From JAGQWW01 sp041392845 (GTDB lineage: Bacteria; Bacteroidota; Bacteroidia; Chitinophagales; Saprospiraceae), in assembly GCA_041392845.1 (NCBI GenBank), contig JAWKLG010000006.1:1-64000 (forward strand): a stretch of 64,000 nucleotides of DNA. Reading direction: 5' to 3'. Positions 27,732-36,795 of the stretch are shown here, in pieces. Made by a program: the position numbers and the translations under genes. The notes below the pieces were generated by a model. It had not been told where the DNA came from. It was given only the letters and a program-made list of their open reading frames with translations, and searched no databases. The number at the start of each line of letters is the position of its first letter. Position 1 is the first letter of the stretch.

Positions 27732-28708
27732 ATTCCACCAGTCACGAGAATGATGCCATCCTCGTTGTTTTTAATTTCTAAGGAAAATATTTGTCCAATA
27801 GTCGCTAATACGGCAGGCAAATCCTGCTGGTCAAAGGTAGCATCCAAAGGGCAATTTTCCATGTCCGGATTGGTCAACCTTATTTGTTTATGGTAAGCTG
27901 TTGAAATTTCCATTAAAGCTTCTTTCAAAGGAGTATTTTGAAAAACAAGCTTTTTAGTATGCCAGGCCAGTTCGTTGGCCTTTGGAGCTGCAATTCTTTC
28001 AGGTGTCGAATTGCCTGATTGGATGATTGCTTTTTGGCCTGCCCGCAGGTGGAGGCTGTCTTTTTCATTGGAAAAAGCAACTTTCCCTTCAAAAACATGG
28101 ACAGTAGTTCCTTCAGGTTCGCTTGCTTTTATTTCAAAAGAAGTGCCCAGTATTTGAACTTTGGCTTCCGGCATTTGAATGGTAAAAGGCTTGGATGGGT
28201 CTTTTGCGATTTCAAAAAATGCATTCCCTTTGAAATTTATCATTCTTTCAGATTCCGAAAAGGCGGTGGGAAATTCTACACTAGCACCGGTTTGAAGGTG
28301 AATCTTGGAACCGTCCGGAAGGATGAAAAATTCTTCATTTTGAGCAAGGTGGATGTTCCAATCCACATCTTCATTTCCACCAAGGTTCCGAATCACAAAA
28401 AACAAACTTACCACAAGGAGTACCGAAGCAGCTGCCGCCCACCAGGTCTTTTGCCATTTAAAGGAAACTACTTTACCATTTTCTTTGGAACCCGAGCGAA
28501 GCATCATTTCCTCGAATTTTGCATCGAGGTCAATTTCCATTTCCGGCTCTGCAGATTCAGTTGCCTGAAGAATTGAGCGATATTCATTTGCCGTGTTCCT
28601 GTTGTCCGATGACTCGGCCAACCAGGATTCAAGCAAACGTTTTTCTGACGCATCGATGTCGCCAAAAAAATCCTTTTCTATTAATAATATGTAATTGTTA
28701 TCGCTCAT
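27722..28708 (-). CDS. FecR family anti-sigma factor
   Basis: 328 residues from MSDNNYILL; an in-frame ATG ten codons earlier (28738) is less likely. It has a cytoplasmic N-terminal sigma-binding region, one transmembrane helix (TWWAAAASVLLVVSLFFVI, about residues 98-117), and the periplasmic FecR domain (WNIHLAQNEEFFILPDGSKIHLQTGASVEFP, NAFFEIAKDPSKPF), then a DUF4974-type STN-like C-terminus. It holds its ECF sigma factor inactive until the cognate receptor signals. Its end overlaps the receptor start by 10 nt, and the sigma gene is just upstream, so the three form a cell-surface-signalling unit. Confidence 0.93.
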   Translation of the reverse strand: MSDNNYILLIEKDFFGDIDASEKRLLESWLAESSDNRNTANEYRSILQATESAEPEMEIDLDAKFEEMMLRSGSKENGKVVSFKWQKTWWAAAASVLLVVSLFFVIRNLGGNEDVDWNIHLAQNEEFFILPDGSKIHLQTGASVEFPTAFSESERMINFKGNAFFEIAKDPSKPFTIQMPEAKVQILGTSFEIKASEPEGTTVHVFEGKVAFSNEKDSLHLRAGQKAIIQSGNSTPERIAAPKANELAWHTKKLVFQNTPLKEALMEISTAYHKQIRLTNPDMENCPLDATFDQQDLPAVLATIGQIFSLEIKNNEDGIILVTGGICP

Positions 28709-28764
28709 ATTTACTTCCACAGGACAATTGAGAATCAAAAATCCCCTATTCAGTAAGTATTTTT

Positions 28765-29337
28765 TTATTCTAAAAATTTAGACTGCAAGGTTTCTCTTAA
28801 TAATTTCATTGCCTTGGTCAGATGATTTTCAATGGTTTTTTTTGAAATGCCCAGTTTGTCAGCAATTTCCTGATGAGAACTTCCTTCTATCCTTCTAAGT
28901 TGAAAAACTATCCGACATTTTTCAGGCAAAGCTTCAATCGCATTATTAATCATTTGATTTCGCTCATCTTTCATTACAATTTCATCCGGACTGTTTTCAT
29001 CCTTTGTTTCCGGCAGATCTGCTTCGTCCCTAAAATCAATTCTGGATGCTTTAAAAAAATTGTAGGTCTTATTGATGGCCGCTCTGCGCAGATAGGATTT
29101 TAAATCACCCTGAATTTCGATTGTCTCTCTTTTGTTCCAAATTTGAAGAAAAACATCTTGTGCAATGTCGTGGGCTAATTCATCATTCGATGAAATTTTG
29201 TAAACCGTAACCACTATATATTTGTAATAACGGTCAAATATTTGCCGAAAAGCAGCATTGTCTCCCTTTTTAATCAAAAGGAGCAATTCCTGATCCAACA
29301 CATTGTCATTTTCCGGCATCTCAGTACAAGATTTCAC
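28765..29337 (-). CDS. ECF RNA polymerase sigma-70 factor (FecI-like)
   Basis: A 190-residue sigma factor. Region 2 runs from about residue 24 to 95 (FRQIFDRYYKYIVVTVYKIS, AHDIAQDVFLQIWNKR), and region 4 from about 133 to 182 (LPEKCRIVFQLRRIEGSSHQEIADKLGISKKTIENHL), the Bacteroides-expansion ECF type. A downstream ATG (29319, MPENDN) is an alternative start. It presumably drives the fecR-receptor genes that follow. Divergent from the UbiB-like kinase gene with a 91-nt spacer. Confidence 0.95.
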   Translation of the reverse strand: MKSCTEMPENDNVLDQELLLLIKKGDNAAFRQIFDRYYKYIVVTVYKISSNDELAHDIAQDVFLQIWNKRETIEIQGDLKSYLRRAAINKTYNFFKASRIDFRDEADLPETKDENSPDEIVMKDERNQMINNAIEALPEKCRIVFQLRRIEGSSHQEIADKLGISKKTIENHLTKAMKLLRETLQSKFLE

Positions 29338-29428
29338 TTAGCAGGGTAAAAATTGCCATTGCATTTGAAACCTAAAAGCAATTGTAGAAAAAAATTAAGA
29401 AAGGCATAGAGAATAGCTAATTTGCAGT

Positions 29429-31099
29429 ATGAAAGGAAAGAAGTTGTCCCGTTCCTGGCGCTCCAGGAAAATTTACAGTGTCGTTTTTCGTATCCTGATT
29501 GCTTATTTGTGGGTGTATGGATGGAGCAAAATACTTGGTCGCAAGTATTGGATTCGCAAATCACCAAAGCTTCATGTCAAATCTGCCAACCGACTAAGAA
29601 AAACGCTCCTGGAGTTGGAAGGCCTTTTTATAAAAATAGGACAACTGGTTTCTATCCTTTCCGGATTCTTACCCGATGAGTTTAGAAAACCCCTGGAAGA
29701 CTTTCAAGACAAAGCTCCGGCACAGGATTTTGAAATCGTTAAAGCAAAAGTAGAAAAGGAGTTGGGTGGAAAGATTGAAGAGCATTTCTTGCAATTTTCA
29801 AAAGAGCCCATTGCTTCTGCTTCTATCGGTCAGGTGCATCGGGCTACCTTGAAAAATGGGAAAGATGTTGTGGTAAAAATCCAGCATCCACATATTCCGG
29901 ATATTGCAGAAATCGACCTGCAGCTGTTTGAAAATATTGTAAAAATTCATTCCATCCTTTTTCATATCAAAGGAATTGAATTTGTTTCAGGACAAGTAAG
30001 ACAGATGATTGCTGAAGAACTGGATTACCAAAGAGAAGCTTCGAACTTGCAACGGATGAAATTGCAATTGGCTTCCGAAAGTATGGTCCAGATTCCGGAT
30101 TTGATTGAAGAATATACCACTCCGACCATTATAACCAGCACTTATTGTGAAGGTTGTAAAATCAATGATGTTGCCACGCTCCAATCCTGGGGACTCGATC
30201 CTGAGAAAATTGCTACCCAACTTATAGAACTTTGTTGCAAAATGGTTTTGGTAGATGGGGTTTACCATGCAGATCCTCATCCCGGAAATATTCATGTCAA
30301 CAAAGCGGGCCAACTTATTTTATTTGACTTTGGAGCCATTTCGACGGTTCCTCCTGCCATTAAAACCAACCTTCCAAAACTCATTGAAGCAGCCACCAAA
30401 AATGATACGGAAGCAACCGTAGAAGCCATGAAAGCCATGGGATTTGTCAGCGGTCAGGAAGAAGCGATCAAGTTTGCAGAAAAGTTGATTGCACTGGGTC
30501 AGGAGTTTCTGCGCAATGAAATTCAAATGGATGGACTGAATATCAAAGAGGTGAAAATTGATATGGGTAGTCAAACCTTCCAGAGATTGTTAGACATGGT
30601 CAGTATTAGAGACATTACCAATACTTTTCAGGTGCCCAAAGATTACATATTGCTCAACAGGATGCTGATCTTGGCGACCGGAATCAGTTCCGAACTGGCA
30701 CCCAAACTGAATCCGCTGGATGTGATAATGCCATACCTCAAAAGAATGGTATTGAGAGATGGAAAGTCCTTCAGAAAATTTGTCACGGACTCCTTGAGAA
30801 GTAATCTTACAACTTTGCTTACCCTGCCCGGAGAAGCACAGAAAGTATTACAAAAGGCCAAAAAAGGCGAACTTGAAATCCGACTCCGTGACCTGGACAG
30901 CAGGTTGCAATTGTTTTATCGCCTGGGTCAACAATTCATTTGGTTGCTTACAGGTGTGGTCTCCGGAGTATTGGCTTACAATGCCTACATGGACGGCTTC
31001 GAGGAATTGTATTTATATGGAAAAGTAGGAATGGGCATAAGCACCTTCCTTTTTGTTAGAGCAATATGGATTGCAAGACGAATTAGGAAGAGGATTTAA
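29429..31099 (+). CDS. ABC1/UbiB/AarF family kinase-like protein
   Basis: A 556-residue atypical kinase. The ABC1-specific KxGQ motif is KIGQ at residues 69-72, the A-rich loop SASIGQVH at 130-137 replaces the glycine loop, the catalytic DPHPGN is at 282-287, and the metal-binding DFG at 300-302. Two C-terminal transmembrane segments (about 508-525 and 535-552) anchor it to the inner membrane. UbiB proteins support quinone biosynthesis and lipid handling as ATPases. Bacteroidota make menaquinone rather than ubiquinone, so the exact job here is uncertain. It is transcribed alone. Confidence 0.92.
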   Translation: MKGKKLSRSWRSRKIYSVVFRILIAYLWVYGWSKILGRKYWIRKSPKLHVKSANRLRKTLLELEGLFIKIGQLVSILSGFLPDEFRKPLEDFQDKAPAQDFEIVKAKVEKELGGKIEEHFLQFSKEPIASASIGQVHRATLKNGKDVVVKIQHPHIPDIAEIDLQLFENIVKIHSILFHIKGIEFVSGQVRQMIAEELDYQREASNLQRMKLQLASESMVQIPDLIEEYTTPTIITSTYCEGCKINDVATLQSWGLDPEKIATQLIELCCKMVLVDGVYHADPHPGNIHVNKAGQLILFDFGAISTVPPAIKTNLPKLIEAATKNDTEATVEAMKAMGFVSGQEEAIKFAEKLIALGQEFLRNEIQMDGLNIKEVKIDMGSQTFQRLLDMVSIRDITNTFQVPKDYILLNRMLILATGISSELAPKLNPLDVIMPYLKRMVLRDGKSFRKFVTDSLRSNLTTLLTLPGEAQKVLQKAKKGELEIRLRDLDSRLQLFYRLGQQFIWLLTGVVSGVLAYNAYMDGFEELYLYGKVGMGISTFLFVRAIWIARRIRKRI

Positions 31100-31189
31100 G
31101 GAGGAGGATTTTTTTGTTGGATAAACTACACAATACTGGATTCCTTTAAAATGGCAGTTTAAAATTTTGAAATTACTTTTTAAAAAATA

Positions 31190-31576
31190 ATGATGAAGAA
31201 TCCTTTCCTTTTTGTGTTTGTTGGTTCTCTTTTTCTTCTCTCCTGTGAAGGAGGAACCACCTTTACCAAAGAAATTATAAATAATTCAGAGGATACACTA
31301 AAAGTTTCGATTTATAGTCTTTTAGGCAGTCCTCAAGAATTCAGAATTTTACCCGGAGCTTCCGAAATTGTTTTCTGGAATGACAGGTTGGGCAGTTTTG
31401 TTGATGAAACTTATAATTGTTTAGAAGAAATTGATTCGTTCAAGGTTATAGTGTCAGGAAACAAAATCCTGGAAAAGGATCTTATGGAAATCTCTAATTG
31501 GGTAAGAAGCAGTAAAGACGGGAGAAATTCTGAAGAAAATTGCAGGTTTACGGTTTCAATAGAGGATATAAAATAA
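31190..31576 (+). CDS. Small lipoprotein, unknown function
   Basis: 128 residues with a lipobox (LFLLSC, Cys about residue 20) and a predicted beta-rich body (TLKVSIYSLLG, IVFWNDR, FKVIVSGNKIL). Two ATG codons (31190, 31193) are possible starts. No family was recognised. It lies in a 570-nt space between the UbiB gene and the damaged cyclase gene, on the same strand as both. Confidence 0.6.
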   Translation: MMKNPFLFVFVGSLFLLSCEGGTTFTKEIINNSEDTLKVSIYSLLGSPQEFRILPGASEIVFWNDRLGSFVDETYNCLEEIDSFKVIVSGNKILEKDLMEISNWVRSSKDGRNSEENCRFTVSIEDIK

Positions 31577-31668
31577 CTTGTCAGTTAGCAAAATAATAAT
31601 TCATAAGACATTCCAGATTTCTATTGCAAGGGATTCCCTACATTTGGAATTCTCAAATCAATCATTGA

Positions 31669-32090
31669 ATGTTTTCAGGTTGTAGTGGAAGTTGGGATAC
31701 TTGTTCTAAACAGTTGTTTTTGTTAACAACAGTTTCATTTTTTATTTTTCTCCAATCCTGGCTCAAACCGAACATGGACAGCCTGGAACAATTGCTCCTC
31801 ACCCCGATTCCGGATACCCAAGAAGGTTTTGATTTTAGACGACCTGGGCTGGATGTTGAAGTCCAGAAATCCCGATTCTTCTGGGAAATGTATCTACGAA
31901 GGGGAGCGTTGGATATTGCTAAAAGATTGATTACAAAGTTGGCTTAGGCAAAGCCTGGAATGATTTGGGAGTAGTGGAAACCATCCACAGTAATTTTGAT
32001 ACAGCTGCTGAAGCTTATCAGGAAGCTTTGAAAATTCGGGAAGAACTGGGCGATAAAAAAGGAATTGCTTCGGTCTATCAACAACCTCGC
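31669..32090 (+). pseudogene. Frameshifted 5' part of the TPR-adenylate cyclase gene
   Basis: Successive frames give a signal-peptide end (FSPILAQTE), then MDSLEQLLLTPIPDTQ, then KVLILDDLGWMLKSRNPDS, then DYKVGLGKAWNDLGVVETIHSNFDTAAEAYQEALKIREELGDKKGIASVY, and finally NNLANVMDSKGDFTEAL, which is the frame of the intact part from 32065. That order is what the N-terminus of a TPR cyclase should read. About four single-base indels within 350 nt (near 31755, 31820, 31920 and 32080) break it. The downstream 604 codons are clean. Confidence 0.75.
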
Positions 32091-33879
32091 AAATGTGATG
32101 GACTCCAAGGGAGATTTCACAGAAGCACTGCGCCAATACAAGGCCAGCCTTCGGATGCGGGAGGAGTTGAAGGATACAGCCAAAATTGCCAGATTGTATT
32201 ACAATATGGGCGACCTGCATGAAAGAATGGGAAACTATTTGGAAGCCCAGGATCTGATTCATAAATACCTGCTTTTTACAGAAAAAAATTATGACTACGA
32301 AGGTCAGGCCTACGGTCAGAATCTGCTGGGGAATATCTATTATGGTCTCATTCAAGAAGAGGAAGCCTTAAAATGGTATGAGATGGCTTACGCCGGTTTT
32401 GATTCTCTGGGAATGGATTGGGAGAAAGCCGGAGCATTGAATAACATCGCCAGCATTTTGGGAGATAAAGCAGAGGTGGAAGTAGATTCCGGGAGATATG
32501 AAATGGCTACTATGTTGTTTGATTCAGCCATCGCAATGGAACGCCGGGTAATAGAAATCCGGGAAAAAGTTGAAGACAGACGTGGAGTAGGTGAGGCCTA
32601 CAATAATCTGGGAGTATTTTTCAAAGACAAAGGCTCCTTTTCAAAAGAAAAAGGCAATCAGGCCCAGGCAAACCGTGATTGGAATACTGCACTGGATTAT
32701 TTTCAAAAAGCCCTTGAGATTTTCAGGGAAGAAGAGGATAAAAAAGGTGAAGTTGAAGTGCTGAACGGATTCGGCGATGTGTACAGAAGACAGAAAAATT
32801 TCAGTGCTGCCCTAAATTATACAAAGCAATTTTTAAATCTCGCCCTCGAAATAAATGACAAGCGCTTTGAACAGTCTGCCTACAAAGACTTGTCAAAAAT
32901 CTATGCGGAAACAGGTGATTTCAAAAATGCCTATGAGTATCGGAAAAAGTACGATGAGCTCCGATACGAACAGTTGGACGAACAACGCTCCAAAGATTTT
33001 ACACGAAGACAAACCCTGTACGGTGACCAGCAAAAAGAGATTGCATTGGAACGTGAGCAACAAAGAAATGCCCTTTTGGATGCTGAAGTAAGAAGAAGGG
33101 AAGCTGAGATCAGACAGGCAGAAATCATGCGGAATTCACTTTTTGGAGGTGCTTTGGCACTTATCGTTCTCATTGGATTGTTGTGGAATAGAAACCGCAT
33201 CAAAACAAAAGCCAACCAGGAATTGGAGGAAAAAAATACCATCATTCAAAAAGAAAGAAAACGTTCGGACGACTTGCTTTTAAATATCCTTCCTGAAAAA
33301 ACTGCCAATGAATTAAAGGAAAAAGGAAAAGCTGATGCCAGGAAATATGAAGAGGTTACGGTGCTATTTAGCGATTTTAAATCCTTCACGACCATTGCAG
33401 AAACGATGAGTCCGGAAGAATTGGTAGATGAATTGGATGAATGTTTTAGAGCCTTTGATGACATAACCTCCAAGTACGGAGTAGAAAAAATCAAGACCAT
33501 TGGAGATGCTTACATGTGTGTGGGTGGATTGCCAGATCTAAATGAAACCCATGCAAAAGATGTTGTCAATGCAGCAATTGAAATGCAAAACTGGTTGAAG
33601 GCAAGAAAGGCAGAGAAAAAAGATGGGTTTGAGATGCGAATCGGGATTCATACTGGCCCGGTAGTGGCTGGAATTGTGGGTAGTCGAAAATTCGCTTACG
33701 ACATTTGGGGCGACACCGTAAATCTGGCCGCCCGGATGGAGCAAAACAGTGAACCAGGAAAAATCAATGTTTCAAAAGATACTTATGAAAAAGTGAAGGA
33801 TGATTTTGCCTGTTCATATCGAGGAAAAATAACTGCCAAAAACAAAGGAGAAGTGGATATGTACTTTCTGGAGGTCTAA
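32065..33879 (+). CDS. TPR-containing adenylate/guanylate cyclase (class III)
   Basis: The intact frame of 604 codons; the true start is upstream in the frameshifted segment. The first ~290 codons are TPR repeats (KIARLYYNMGDLHERMGNYLEAQ, GEAYNNLGVFFKDKG, EVLNGFGDVYRRQKNFSAALNY). A coiled coil (QKEIALEREQQRNALLDAEVRRREAEIRQ) follows, then one transmembrane helix at about 357-376 and the cyclase catalytic domain. The metal-binding aspartates are Asp437 (LFSDF) and Asp481 (TIGDAYM), and the IWGDTVNLAARME segment carries the transition-state Asn/Arg. It makes cAMP (or cGMP) from NTP. The periplasmic TPR sensor plus cytoplasmic cyclase is a common Bacteroidota layout. Confidence 0.92.
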   Translation: MLRSINNLANVMDSKGDFTEALRQYKASLRMREELKDTAKIARLYYNMGDLHERMGNYLEAQDLIHKYLLFTEKNYDYEGQAYGQNLLGNIYYGLIQEEEALKWYEMAYAGFDSLGMDWEKAGALNNIASILGDKAEVEVDSGRYEMATMLFDSAIAMERRVIEIREKVEDRRGVGEAYNNLGVFFKDKGSFSKEKGNQAQANRDWNTALDYFQKALEIFREEEDKKGEVEVLNGFGDVYRRQKNFSAALNYTKQFLNLALEINDKRFEQSAYKDLSKIYAETGDFKNAYEYRKKYDELRYEQLDEQRSKDFTRRQTLYGDQQKEIALEREQQRNALLDAEVRRREAEIRQAEIMRNSLFGGALALIVLIGLLWNRNRIKTKANQELEEKNTIIQKERKRSDDLLLNILPEKTANELKEKGKADARKYEEVTVLFSDFKSFTTIAETMSPEELVDELDECFRAFDDITSKYGVEKIKTIGDAYMCVGGLPDLNETHAKDVVNAAIEMQNWLKARKAEKKDGFEMRIGIHTGPVVAGIVGSRKFAYDIWGDTVNLAARMEQNSEPGKINVSKDTYEKVKDDFACSYRGKITAKNKGEVDMYFLEV

Positions 33880-34313
33880 TCTTTCACCATCAGTTTGTTT
33901 TTACCTTTTGGTACAATCGTAAATCCTTCTTTTTTTAACAAAGCTGCGTGCCCTTCCATTCCTCCCGGGAATTTTTCGTTCAACGTTCTGTCATTTTTGA
34001 TAACTCTCCAGTATGGACTGATGTCTTTGGCTCCTTCTTCACGGTATTCTTCGGCAGCGCGGGCGACGATGTTTAAAAATATACCGGTCGTTAGCGGGCA
34101 AGTATAATCCGCTTTATAGTCTTCTGCCAGCATACTCCTCAACTCTTCCATATCTACCAATGTGCCTTCAGGTATGGTTTTTACGAGTTTGTCAATGATT
34201 AAGGGAGTGGCTATCAGCATTTTGTTCCCTCCAAATTTTTCGTTCCACTTTTCAGGGCCTTCCTTGATTTCCGGCTCCTGATGTTTATGTAGCTTTTCAA
34301 TGTTTTTTCCCAT
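33876..34313 (-). CDS. Alkyltransferase-like (MGMT family) protein
   Basis: A 145-residue protein. Its second half resembles the DNA-binding domain of O6-alkylguanine transferases: a recognition helix region (CPLTTGIFLNIVARAAEEY), PYWRVIKNDRTL in place of PCHRVV, and a final KKEGFTI beta segment. The alkyl-acceptor cysteine of MGMT is replaced (PYW), as in ATL proteins that bind damaged bases and hand them to excision repair. The 35-residue charged N-terminus is unusual. It overlaps the cyclase stop tail-to-tail by 4 nt and is followed upstream by the T9SS client gene. Confidence 0.7.
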   Translation of the reverse strand: MGKNIEKLHKHQEPEIKEGPEKWNEKFGGNKMLIATPLIIDKLVKTIPEGTLVDMEELRSMLAEDYKADYTCPLTTGIFLNIVARAAEEYREEGAKDISPYWRVIKNDRTLNEKFPGGMEGHAALLKKEGFTIVPKGKNKLMVKD

Positions 34314-34318
34314 TAATT

Positions 34319-35368
34319 TTATTTATAAAGGTTAAGAAAGCCTGATTGTACTTCCCAATCGGATGAATATTCAAAGGTAAAGGCAGCTCGGTACACAAAG
34401 GTGTCAGGGGTCATTTTTTTATTTTTAAAAGTTCCATCCCACATTTTAGAAATGTCTTTAGATTCAAATACCAAATTACCCCAGCGGTCGAATATTTGTA
34501 ATAAATAAAGTTGTGGCCCACAATTACTAAATCCTCCAAAGGTGTCATTGATTCCATTGCCATCAGGTGAAAATGCAGTTGGGAAATAAATCTCACAGCT
34601 ACAGTTTTTTGGAAATTCTTCTATCAAAAGGGTATCTCTTAAAGTGCATTCGCCTGTTTTGACCTCTACCCAAAATAAGCCAGGGGATTCTGGTGTGGTT
34701 GAATTTTCTTTGCTTCCATTTTTCCAAATTACCTCTTCATAAATATCTGGAACACTCAAGTTTAAATCCTCCACTTTACAGAGGATGGTATCCTTTCCTA
34801 GGTCAAGCGTTGGACAATCCAGGTAAAAATGATCAAGGTAAACCCAGGTTTCCATGATCGAAGAAATTCGCACTGTCAGGTAGGTGAATGGCATTTTCGG
34901 TTGAAAATCGAAGGATAATTCAGTCCAGTTCGTAGGTACTTTGTCAGAAGTGAATACCAATTCGCCAAATTGATCCCTATCATAAGATAGTCCAATTTCA
35001 ACTTTGGAATTTTGATTGAAAATACCTTGGCCAAGTTTGGTTGAAAAGTTGAGCCTGTAAGTTTGAGAGATGTCCAGCGGTTGGGTAAAATGTAAGGAAA
35101 AAGCGTCTGAAAAATCGCGGTTATACAGTCCAATAAAATATTCTCCATCTACGGCAGCACCATAGCCACAGGAATCTTTTAAGACATCAATCTCGCTTTG
35201 GTTTCCAAAGGCATAAAAACCGGGAAAGCCATTATTTATGAATTCATTACGGACATTGATGCCACAAATTTGATTGTGGATTTCAAAACTGCCGTTTTCA
35301 ATGGCTTGTGCAGATAAGTCTTTAGTAAATGACAAGGTCAATAAAAGCAGGATTGTCCATGCCTTCAT
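34319..35368 (-). CDS. T9SS type B sorting domain (gliding motility-associated C-terminal) protein
   Basis: 349 residues from MKAWTILLLLTLS, whose signal peptide ends at SAQA; the frame extends upstream to 35419 but that start would bury the signal. Residues 20-180 are a beta-rich carbohydrate/adhesion-like region (AIENGSFEIHNQICG). The last ~90 residues (IYFPTAFSPDGNGINDTFGG ... IFDRWGNLVFESKD ... WDGTFKNKKMTPDTFVYRA) are a textbook CHU_C type B tail, which directs export by T9SS and surface linkage. Cysteine pairs (CSCEIYFP) just precede it. The specific role is unknown. Confidence 0.9.
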   Translation of the reverse strand: MKAWTILLLLTLSFTKDLSAQAIENGSFEIHNQICGINVRNEFINNGFPGFYAFGNQSEIDVLKDSCGYGAAVDGEYFIGLYNRDFSDAFSLHFTQPLDISQTYRLNFSTKLGQGIFNQNSKVEIGLSYDRDQFGELVFTSDKVPTNWTELSFDFQPKMPFTYLTVRISSIMETWVYLDHFYLDCPTLDLGKDTILCKVEDLNLSVPDIYEEVIWKNGSKENSTTPESPGLFWVEVKTGECTLRDTLLIEEFPKNCSCEIYFPTAFSPDGNGINDTFGGFSNCGPQLYLLQIFDRWGNLVFESKDISKMWDGTFKNKKMTPDTFVYRAAFTFEYSSDWEVQSGFLNLYK

Positions 35369-35435
35369 TTTTATAAAAAAAGGTATTTTAAATAAAAAGG
35401 ACCCAGTCATGAATATCAATTAGGCCTCCAAGATA

Positions 35436-36281
35436 CTACCTCATGACCAAAAGTGGAATATTACAACCCAGGGTCATTTTACGAGTGATGCTGGTATGGA
35501 AGATTCTTTCCAAAAATCCTCTTTTTGGAGATTGCATAACCAACAGGTCAATTTCAAAAGTATCAATGTATTCATTCAAGGCTTCTGAAACGGAATTGCC
35601 TTCAATTTCTTTGAAATGCATTTGCAGGGCGGGAGCTCTGTTTTCAAAGAAATCCCGAATTTCATTCATATTGACTTCATGATTGTTACCATTTCCAACA
35701 TGGATACAATGGAAAATCGGGTGGAAAATTTCAAGCATCTGAGCCGCTTTCCATATATTGTAAGGATCCGTGCTTTTTAAATCAGTAGCAAAAGCAATGT
35801 TTTTAACTTCTGAAGTCCTGAAATCCGGAGGAACGATTAAAACATTGCATCCGGTATTGGCCAACACGTTAGAAGAAACACTACCAAAGAATCGATCAAA
35901 AGCATTGTGTTCATCACGGGTTCCCATTATAATAAGATCTGCCTTATCTCTTTCGGCGAAAGTGTGAATGGTCTCTGCTACGCCGCCAATTTCGATTTCG
36001 GAAGTGACTTTGGGAATGTCATCCAGTTGATGTGTAGTTTCTAGTTGTGTTATGCCATAATCAATAAAACTTTTCATGGCTATGCGAGCAGCTTCGACTC
36101 TCTCTTTGGTTGCCTGTGCTGCAACCACCGGTAAATCCAAAGCCTCATATTCAGGAATAACCACGTGTACGACCTTGATACTGGCCTTTATTTTTGCGGC
36201 ATATTGCAGAGCAAAACGATAGGCTGCCTGAGCAACTTCTGAAAAATCTGTAGGGAGCAGGATCTGATGAATGGTAGTCAT
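35436..36281 (-). CDS. Universal stress protein, two UspA domains
   Basis: 281 residues. The first UspA domain (about 1-145) starts IHQILLPTDFSEVAQAA and ends with the ATP-type loop IMGTRDEHNAFDRFFGSVSSNVLANTGCNVLIV. The second (about 150-281) is more divergent and ends LVMQSPKRGFLERIFHTSITRKMTLGCNIPLLVMR, lacking the GxxG-9x-G(S/T) nucleotide motif. Cytoplasmic; stress or low-oxygen induced in known cases. It stands next to the 36.4-kb repeat. Two more USPs are at 52.7 and 54.1 kb. Confidence 0.9.
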   Translation of the reverse strand: MTTIHQILLPTDFSEVAQAAYRFALQYAAKIKASIKVVHVVIPEYEALDLPVVAAQATKERVEAARIAMKSFIDYGITQLETTHQLDDIPKVTSEIEIGGVAETIHTFAERDKADLIIMGTRDEHNAFDRFFGSVSSNVLANTGCNVLIVPPDFRTSEVKNIAFATDLKSTDPYNIWKAAQMLEIFHPIFHCIHVGNGNNHEVNMNEIRDFFENRAPALQMHFKEIEGNSVSEALNEYIDTFEIDLLVMQSPKRGFLERIFHTSITRKMTLGCNIPLLVMR

Positions 36282-36382
36282 GATAAAAGATTTATTCTAT
36301 TACCAAAAAACCACATTTTTAAGAATGTTCAATTGAATCCTGTCAATCGTAGGGTTGATTTTGCTCAATTCATTTACCGGAA

Positions 36383-36566
36383 CTATCATATAACAGGTCG
36401 ATAATTCACTGAATATCTGTTGGTTACGCTATTCGGTGTTCGACGTTCGCTTTTCGTTTTTTTAGAGCCCTCGTAAACCGTAAATTCCACAGATACTCGG
36501 GTAAAGCTCCCACAACCAGTTATGCTAATTGTAATATGGGAGAATCCCATCCAGGAACTACTGGCT
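36383..36566. repeat. Third copy of the 14150-14344 module
   Basis: Starts CTATCATATAACAG as in island 2, then GGTTACGCTATTCGgtGTTCGAcGTTCGCTTTTCG words, CGTAAACCGTAAATTCCA, GGTAAAGCTCC, TAATTGTAATATGG and CCAGGAACTA in the same order as at 14150-14344. It stops where the 221-bp core would begin. Its end overlaps the 3' codons of the small membrane-protein gene at 36558. Confidence 0.7.
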
Positions 36567-36746
36567 AATTTCTTTAGATGGAGTCTTCCAGAAATGAACC
36601 AATGCATAAAGTAATCCGGCACTGATAGCCAACATTACCCATTCCGCTTTGAAGTCAGATTCCATTCCAAATAGGATGTCTCGAATGGCAGTCAGATCAA
36701 GTGCCAAAATTACGAGGGCAGTAATTATCAGGAATAGCTTTTTCAT
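36558..36746 (-). CDS. Small membrane protein, two TM helices
   Basis: 62 residues with two hydrophobic helices (KKLFLIITALVILALDLT at the start, and WVMLAISAGLLYALVHFW later) joined by a short acidic loop (DILFGMESDFKAE). The size and layout suit a real membrane protein and the start MKKLF is convincing, but no family was recognised. The last three codons lie at the edge of the 36383-36566 repeat, so the C-terminus may have been supplied by that insertion. Confidence 0.55.
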   Translation of the reverse strand: MKKLFLIITALVILALDLTAIRDILFGMESDFKAEWVMLAISAGLLYALVHFWKTPSKEISQ

Positions 36747-36795
36747 AAAGGAATCGATTTAATTTCGACCCTTTAAAAATACACAAAATTTAATA

